Below the pieces are notes generated by a model. That model made no database searches. It was given only the letters and a program-made list of their open reading frames with translations, and was not told the DNA's origin. Source: Cercophora sp. LCS_1 (Eukaryota; Ascomycota; Sordariomycetes; Sordariales; Lasiosphaeriaceae). Taken from it: a DNA stretch of 64,000 nucleotides. Below, one piece after another: positions 57,753 through 64,000 of this stretch. The stretch spans positions 1,488,001 to 1,552,000 of the forward strand of contig JAPZLL010000005.1 in NCBI GenBank assembly GCA_036250225.1, written 5' to 3'. Position numbers and translations under genes: made by a program. Numbering within the stretch: position 1 is the stretch's first letter; each line of letters opens with the position of its first letter.

Positions 57753-58143
57753 CGGTGGGGTTCCTTGCTCATGCGTGCGACCCCCGACGTCAATCCATCC
57801 ATCCTACCAGGGGCTTGCACAACCCTCCTCACTCCGCAGAAAGTGACGCCTCAGTTTCCAAGGTACGGGTTGGTTTGCCTCGTGGCGTCGCCCGCCCAGT
57901 CTGTCTTGCAGAAGTGTCTTGTCTATCAATCAGTCAGGGAAGGAGCGCCAAAAAGTGGTGCGTGTTGTGCAGCTCGGGTTTCAGGTGTCGCGGTCTGATG
58001 GATGGTATTGGTCGGAAGCAAGGCTGTTCGGGAGGCGACATCCCCCTCTTCCTCTCCCACACCACACAGACATTCCTGAACGTCACTCCTCGGTCAAGAC
58101 TGTCTGCCTGTCTCCTGATATGGCTTCTGCAGGTACTGCTGCT

Positions 58144-58163
58144 GCAAGCAAGCAAGCAAGCAA
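58144..58163. repeat. (GCAA)5 tetranucleotide repeat
   Basis: Five perfect GCAA units in non-coding sequence, about 400 bp from the CAGC repeat. Confidence 0.85.
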
Positions 58164-59841
58164 TCATGTCATCGAGTGCTTGGCTGGCCAAGGACATGAG
58201 AGAAACAAGGTAGGATTTACGCGACGGGCGCCTTGAGAGAGAGAGCAATAATTCACTCAACGCCCCGCGCAGCAAAGCGGGCCCAAAAAAAAAAAGGCGG
58301 CCGCTTTCCGTCGTGTCAATCAACCCAAAATCTCGCGCAGTTACGCAGTGAGTTGAATGGCGCATACTATCTGGGTGGGTGGAAATTCGGCAACCTACTC
58401 TCGTCTCGTTCTCGTTTCGTTGGATGCCCAGCCAGCGCCTCGCCTTGCCTGGGTCAACTGGGACTTTCGTACTGTCCGGCCGGGGACTTCACTTGATACC
58501 TGGAAAAATGATGTTTACACCGCCTGCTTTTGCAAATGCAAAACGGATGGCGTTCGGGGTTCTGTGCACTCGAAATAAAAATGGCTTGTTTGTTTTTGTT
58601 TGTCTTCTGCTTGCTTGCCTCGGATCAATATCGAGTACATGCAGGGGCCCGTTTGCACTTCTTATCCTCCAAGTCGGGAAACCGCCTTGTATCCCGTTTA
58701 TTGAAAGCAAACGGGCTGATTTCACATGTCAAGACCTGTGAGCAGGGGGTATGTTCCGAGGCTGGCGTTTTTTCTCTTTCTCGATCAAGACTTTGATCAA
58801 CATATTCAGGTTTCTTTGGTTTTGGTTCAATGCAGTTTAGACTGCTTTCTCGCAGAGATTCGGTATACTCAAGCAGAAGTTCGCTTGTCTAGGGATGTCT
58901 AGTCTGCGGGATGGCTACCTAGTGTATGCTTGGCACCTACTTGGACGAAACGGATACATCGCGGGACGCGGGAGGCCTGTTTAGTCTCGTTGTCGCGCGA
59001 TGTCTACCGAGGTCTGAATCGGGTATCCCTTGTTTATGCCCTATCACCCCTGGCTTTTTTTTTGTTGTCCGATCACCCCCTGTTTCCTTGTGGGACGAAG
59101 GGATGGGGGTAACTGCGGAGAGCCCGGCGCGGAGCCGGATCCGTGCGGGACACGGGATGGTCCCGGGACAGTTTGACTTGATCGGGAACGGGCCGAAAGA
59201 TGTTGGTCGGTGGCTTAGGTTGCGTTATAGCTAAGTGGGGTGTGATAAGGTATGTACGGGGCTCCGGTGGTGGTGGGGAGCAAACAGTTGTTGTTGCGGT
59301 GGCTGGTGCAAGGTTTGCGTCTGAAGGCTTGGGCCGAGGGACAAGGAGGTTATGGCTGGTGTTGAAGGGGAGGAGTTTCCACGGCTGTGAGGTTGGTCTT
59401 GTGAGCTTTGATATTGCCGATGGCGATAGGAGGAGCAAGTTGGTGTCCAAAAAATCGGCACGCTGAATCCAGTTGATGTCTCTTCGTGTGGCCTGGATAG
59501 GTATCTCCCTTTTACGGGATCGCAAGGTCTTTAACTGTCGAGTGATGTATTGGGATGCTGGATACACTCCCTTTCAGTGGATGGATATTCCCTCGATCTT
59601 TTTGCGTGTGCCATTTGTTTTGTCAAGGACTTGAGGAGATCGGGGCAGTTGCTTTACGGCTTCACAGCCTCATATGGGTCGCTGGTCATCTGACAAGAGG
59701 AAACAACTCTAACGGCCGAGTGCGGTCTCGTGGGTTTCTATCAAAGCTAAAATATCATGCTGCGAGGTTTGAGGAGCCAAGAAGGGGTGTTATATATGAA
59801 CGTAAGAGTCCATGGTCCAAGACAGAGGAAACAACACCCAA

Positions 59842-60375
59842 ATGACCTCATTCTCTATCGGTTACCTCACGCTATTCATCATGGCAGCCATCATATGCGC
59901 AGCGTCGGTGATGACAACCATGATGCTCCTCTCGCAAAACGCGCAACGCGCCCAACAGAGTCGCTATTATTCTCGAACTGCGCCTTCGACGCAGAGACAT
60001 CCAAGCTGCAGCAGCAAGACCAAGACAACAGGTCAGAACAAGACACAAAAGAAGCAGGCTCCGAAGCCCAAGCCGACCAAGACCAAGACCCCACGCAAGC
60101 GGCAAGCATCGGCTCTCAGCAGTCAGGGGTCAACGGCCCTTGGGGCCAGGTCAGATGCCACCACGTCGGGCACAGACAACAAACCAGCTGCAAAGAAGAA
60201 CCCGTTCAAGAGACTGTTCCGGAAGATGAAGGGGAAGGACAAGAAGGTTATCAAGGGTAAGACTGTCACGGTGGAGGATAATGAAAGGAGGAGCGAATCG
60301 AGTGAACAGCCACCCCCGTATTCTATGCATGATCCGGTAAAGGGAAAGCAGCATCACCAAAGTAAAGATTTTTGA
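59842..60375 (+). CDS. small lysine-rich membrane protein with PPxY motif, uncharacterised
   Basis: An intron-free frame of 177 residues, starting MTSFSIGYLTLFIMAAIICA. Residues 5-33 are hydrophobic and could be a signal anchor. A very basic middle follows (KKQAPKPKPTKTKTPRKR, then KKNPFKRLFRKMKGKDKK), and near the end the PPPY in SSEQPPPYSMHD, a motif bound by WW domains of Rsp5/Nedd4-type ubiquitin ligases. An in-frame ATG at 59812 would add ten residues (MVQDRGNNTQ) and cannot be excluded. I recognise no family. The ordered layout of membrane helix, basic linker and PPxY argues for a real gene, but codon evidence is weak. Its stop is only 48 bp from the nitrite reductase stop on the other strand. 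Confidence 0.5.
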   Translation: MTSFSIGYLTLFIMAAIICAASVMTTMMLLSQNAQRAQQSRYYSRTAPSTQRHPSCSSKTKTTGQNKTQKKQAPKPKPTKTKTPRKRQASALSSQGSTALGARSDATTSGTDNKPAAKKNPFKRLFRKMKGKDKKVIKGKTVTVEDNERRSESSEQPPPYSMHDPVKGKQHHQSKDF

Positions 60376-60423
60376 TCAAGGCACCCACTGTATTCCTCCT
60401 TGTATATATAATTCATGAATATG

Positions 60424-63400
60424 TTACCAATCCGGTGCACTCCCACACCCCCCGCCCGCCATAACCTGCACCGGCCGCCTCATGGGCAGATCCCCCAACG
60501 GCCTCACCCCGGGTTTCTTCGCCCTCCCATGTCCCCTAAACCCAATCTTTCTATCCAACTCCTCATACTGCGCCGGCCCCGACTCCCCCTTTTTCACCAT
60601 CCATTTCTTGGTGCCCAACTCCGCATCCAGCTCCTCAACAGGCGGCAGCTTGACATAGACCAACCCATCTTCTCGTTCCTCCACCTCAAACGTAGCAATC
60701 GACAACTCCCCGTCATTCTTACACTCTCCGCCCTCGAGATCAAAGTTCCGCTTGTGGTTCGGACACGAAATCCACGGTGCCTTCTTGCCTCCGTTTGTAT
60801 TACCATCGCACCCCTCTGATGTTTCCTCGCCGACGAGACCATCGGATAGGACAAAGGCTCGTTTGTGCGGACACATTTGCTGCGTGGCGTAGTATTTCCC
60901 TCGTATCCGCCACACGGCAAGTTGTGTATCACCGCGTTTGATAGCAGCGCTGAGACCATTGGGCATGCTATCCGCGCCTGCGAAATAGGCCGCCTCCAAA
61001 ACGGGCTGCCACGCTGTGCTCGACCATCGCTCCCTAAGACCCTTGAAGTCGGTGGTGACGGAATCACGCGCCCACATGACGGGTCTTTGCTGGCTGCGGT
61101 CTGTTTCAACTTCCATTGTTTCGAGAGTGTCGTCCGTGTTGGCGAATTGCTTGAACTTGGCGGCGATAACGGGGTTGTTGATGGCCTCGGCCCATTCGTC
61201 GAAATAGCTGTCGACGAGTTCCTGCATTTGGGCCTCGAGGGAGGCGCAGATGCCGAGGGTGTCGTTGATGATGACGTCGCGGAGGTAGGCGATGCCGCCC
61301 GGGAGATTCTCGAGCCATCGGGCTGTGCGCTGGAGTTTGTCGGCTGTGCGGATGTAGAACATGAGATAGCGGTCTAGGAGGGGGATGACTTCGGTTGGGG
61401 CGACGTCTTTAGCGAGGAGTTCGCTGTGTTTGGGCGTGGCGCCGCCGTTGCCGGCTATGAAGATGTTGAAGCCTTTTTCTGTGGCTATGAGGCCGAAGCT
61501 GTTGTCATGACGGGTCAACATGGATACTAGGGAGGGAAAAGGGGAGAGGGAAACATACTCCTTGTTTTGTGCCTCGGCGCATTCACGCACACAACCACTG
61601 ACACCACCCTTGATCTTGTGTGGACCACGGATGCTCTTGTACCGCTCTTCCAACCGGACAGCCATGCCCACGCTGTCGCCGATACCATAGCGACACCACG
61701 TCGTCCCGACGCAGCTCTTGACTGTGCGCAACGACTTGGCGTAGGCGTGGCCGCTCTCCATGCCGGCGTCGACCAGCTTCTTCCAGATGTCGAGCAGGTC
61801 CTGCTTCTTGGCGCCAAACATGTCGATGCGCTGGCCACCGGTGATCTTGGTGTACAGCCCATACTGCCGCGCCACCTCGCCAATCACCAGCAGCTTTTCG
61901 GGCGTGATCTCGCCGCCAGCCACGCGAGGGATGACGCTGTACGTGCCGTTGCGCTGGATGTTGCCTAGGAATCGATCATTGGTATCCTGTAACCCGTGTG
62001 TCGTCTTGTCCATGACGTGCTTGTTCCACAACGACGAGAAGATGCTGCCGACGGCGGGCTTGCACACCTCGCATCCAACACTGCTCGGGTCTGTCCCCGC
62101 CTCCTTCATGACGTCGGGCAGCGTCCTGAGCCGCTTGACCATGATGATGTTGTAGAGGTCGGCGCGGGAGTACGCAAAGTGTGGACACAGGTTATTCTTG
62201 ACCTCGTTGCCCAAATCCTTCATCGTCTTGTTGAAGATGCTCGTCACCAGCGGCATGCACCCGCCACACCCCGTCCCAGCCTTGGTGCACGACTTGACCT
62301 CCCCCAACGACTTGCACGACCCGTCCTTGACCACGTCCACGACATCCTTCTTGGTGACGTTATGACAGCTGCAAATCTGCGTGTCGTCATCCAAATCATC
62401 CCCTTCATCTCCCCCTTCCTTCTTCGCGCCCAGTATCAACTCCGCCGGCGGAACCTCCAGCTGCTTCTGCCCCTTAACCAGCGGCACCAGCTTGACATAG
62501 TCCCTCGTATCGCCAATCATCATCCCGCCCAGGAGGAACTTTCCATCCATGGTAAAGATGAACTTCTTGTACACATTCTGGAACGGATCCTTGTACGTCA
62601 GCGCCTTGACCGCCGGCGGCGCGTTCCCTTTTGTAAGCGTCTCAACCCGTCCTCTCTCCTCCCCCTTTTTCGCTCGTCGAGGCAACTCCCTCGGCCCATC
62701 CCTGTCCGCGAAAAAGTCCCCAAAACTCGCAACCTCCACGCCCAGGAGCTTCAACTTGGTGCTCAAATCCGGCCTCTTGAATGCCCTGAAATCATGCAGC
62801 CCGCCCTGGGTCAAATTAAACGCCAGCACGTCCGCCATCTCCACACCAGGCGCAATGAGCCCATAGGTCTCCCCCTTCCAGCTCGCGCACTCCCCAATCG
62901 CGTAGACATGCCTTTCGCTTGTCTCCAGCTGATCACCGACAACAACACCGCCACCCCGATCCGCGCATTTAATCCCCGCCTTGCGAGCTAGTTCATCCCG
63001 TGCGCGCACGCCAATGGCAAATACCACCGCAGCGCATTCCATAAAGTCCCCGTCCTCGAACCACACGCCCTTGACTTGGTTGTCGGAAGTGGTATCGATC
63101 CTCCCGACTCGCTTGCCCAGCATCACGTCGCAACCGAGTTCCCTCACCTGCTCAACAACCATGCCCCCCGCGTCGGCGTCAAGCTGCCGCGACAGGACCC
63201 ATTGGTTCCGCTCGATGATTTTGACGCTGGAATAAATGTTCAGATCGAGCATCGCTTTGGCTGCTTCGAGACCGAGGAGGCCACCGCCTACTACCGCTCC
63301 CACCTTGCCCTTTTGGGAGGCGGAATAAGTGATGAGGTTTTCAAGATCGGATACATTGCGGTAGACAAAGACGCCCTTTGCGTCGTGGCCTGGTGTGTGG

Positions 63401-63906
63401 CGCGGGAGGAGGGCGTCGGAGCCGGTTGAGAGGACGAGGGTGTCGTAGTGGAGAGTAACGCCGGACGAGAGGGTGATTTCTTTGGTGGAGGGGGAGAGGG
63501 AGGTTACGAGGGTTGAGAGGTGTGTTGTTAGTTTTTGGGTGTGGGTTTTGTACTTTTTTCACCCGCTTTTTGTCAGTGGTGGTTTGGGGAAAGGGTGGGT
63601 AGGGGGGAAAGAAACGAAACGAACCCATTCGAGGGGATTGAGGTATAGGTTCTGCACCAGGCGGTGTTCGAAAAACGAGGTCAGCCCCACGCGGTTGTAG
63701 GCTGGGTGTGGCTCTTCGCCAATGACGGTGATGTGGAATTTGTTTGTGCGGGCGTCGAGCTTCAAGAGTTTTTCTCTGTTTTCCAATTTTAGTACTGATG
63801 AGGAACGGGGACAGAGAGGAACTTACATGAACGCTATGCCGACCATGCCTAGCCCGACAATAACGAGTTCTTGAGGCGGGGTTGGTGGTTCTGTTGGTTC
63901 GTCCAT
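60424..63906 (-). CDS. niiA/nit-6: assimilatory nitrite reductase [NAD(P)H]
   Basis: Exons 63906-63827, 63775-63625, 63552-61559 and 61498-60424 encode 1099 residues, the fungal NiR size. In order: an FAD-binding start (ELVIVGLGMVGIAF), an NAD(P)H domain (VGAVVGGGLLGLEAAKAM), a BFD-like [2Fe-2S] domain (ICSCHN and CTKAGTGCGGC), nitrite/sulfite-reductase half domains, the siroheme/4Fe-4S cysteines CVGTTWC and CVREC, and a C-terminal Rieske domain (CPHKRAF and CPNHKRNFD). It reduces nitrite to ammonium by six electrons. The last intron (60 nt) is stop-free and frame-preserving; splicing restores AQNKDFGLIATEKG, the conserved sequence after the second cysteine pair. The promoter is mostly outside the window. 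Confidence 0.97.
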
Positions 63907-63938
63907 TGTGAGGGCTGTGATCAGTATTCAGGAGAAAG

Positions 63939-63945
63939 TGATAAG
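63939..63945. promoter_or_regulatory. GATA site upstream of nitrite reductase
   Basis: TGATAAG on the plus strand, 33-39 bp upstream of the nitrite reductase ATG, fits the HGATAR site of AreA/NIT-2 nitrogen regulators known to control this gene in other fungi. Only 94 bp of upstream sequence is visible, so a paired site or a pathway-specific NirA/NIT-4 site may lie outside. It is close to the start codon and may fall in the leader. Confidence 0.35.
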
Positions 63946-64000
63946 ATCAGATGGGACAAGTTCGTCCAGAAGAGGTGAGATCAAGAAACAACCAGGGGAA

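Larger units (their letters stand above)
53528..59841. other. 6.3-kb region without a recognisable gene, upstream of the C2H2 factor
   Basis: Largest gene-free stretch in the window, between two divergent start codons. Frames up to about 176 codons (for example 55251-55781 minus) exist but have biased composition, overlap frames on the other strand and show no domain or consistent splicing. It contains a hairpin near the transcription-factor start, short tetranucleotide repeats and an A11 run at 58285-58295. It could hold extended cis-regulatory DNA or a long 5' leader, or a non-coding transcript, but nothing here proves it. Confidence 0.5.

Noticed and set aside
1..64000. CRISPR arrays, insertion sequences, secondary-metabolite clusters or viral inserts
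   Set aside because: No spaced direct repeats, transposase, integrase, polyketide or peptide synthetase signatures were found in any frame I inspected.

Overview
This is nuclear DNA of a filamentous ascomycete (Pezizomycotina), most likely a Sordariomycete. The genes have short GT-AG introns, mostly 47-130 nt. The sequence is moderately GC-rich, and the encoded proteins belong to families arranged as in filamentous fungi, for example a fused FAD/siroheme/Rieske nitrite reductase, a peroxisomal PTS2 thiolase and a fungal Mediator subunit 13. I see no operons, prokaryotic signals, CRISPR array, transposon or convincing tRNA. The species call is inference; no marker gene is present.

Layout. At 1-10 kb are a truncated HSL-type alpha/beta hydrolase (minus), the peroxin PEX14 (minus), kinetochore NDC80 (plus, divergent from PEX14), ESCRT-II VPS25 (plus) and a six-BRCT Rtt107/Brc1-like DNA repair scaffold (minus). 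At 11-16 kb is one large coiled-coil protein of unknown function (minus). At 18-27 kb are a small single-pass membrane protein (plus), nucleolar ENP2/NOL10 (minus) and Mediator MED13 (plus). At 27-36 kb are methylthioadenosine phosphorylase (minus), an Ataxin-10/CTR86 protein with a heptad-repeat tail (plus) and a TCO89-like protein (minus). At 36-45 kb are 3-ketoacyl-CoA thiolase, fructose-1,6-bisphosphatase and a KHA1-type K+/H+ antiporter, all minus. At 47-54 kb are CCR4-NOT subunit CAF40 (plus), a DsbA/FrnE-like thioredoxin-fold protein (minus) and a four-finger C2H2 transcription factor (minus). From 53.5 to 59.8 kb there is a long stretch without a recognisable gene. It is followed by a small lysine-rich PPxY membrane protein (plus) and, convergent with it, NAD(P)H nitrite reductase (minus), whose promoter runs off the end of the window.

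How the genes relate. Most are unlinked housekeeping genes. One loose theme is growth on fatty acids and gluconeogenic carbon: PEX14 (peroxisomal import), the PTS2 thiolase (last step of beta-oxidation) and, directly next to thiolase, FBP1 (gluconeogenesis). CCTCGG hexamers, the core known for fungal fatty-acid regulators, occur twice upstream of PEX14 and twice upstream of the thiolase. Nitrite reductase represents nitrate assimilation and has a GATA site just upstream of its start.

I worked out exon structures by hand from splice sites, reading phase and family similarity. Every multi-exon model closes in frame. No previously undescribed system is evident. The best leads are three stop-free, frame-preserving introns (VPS25, thiolase, nitrite reductase), the nine-copy heptad repeat on the CTR86 homologue, the unassigned 1474-residue coiled-coil protein, and the 6.3-kb gene-poor region beside the transcription factor.
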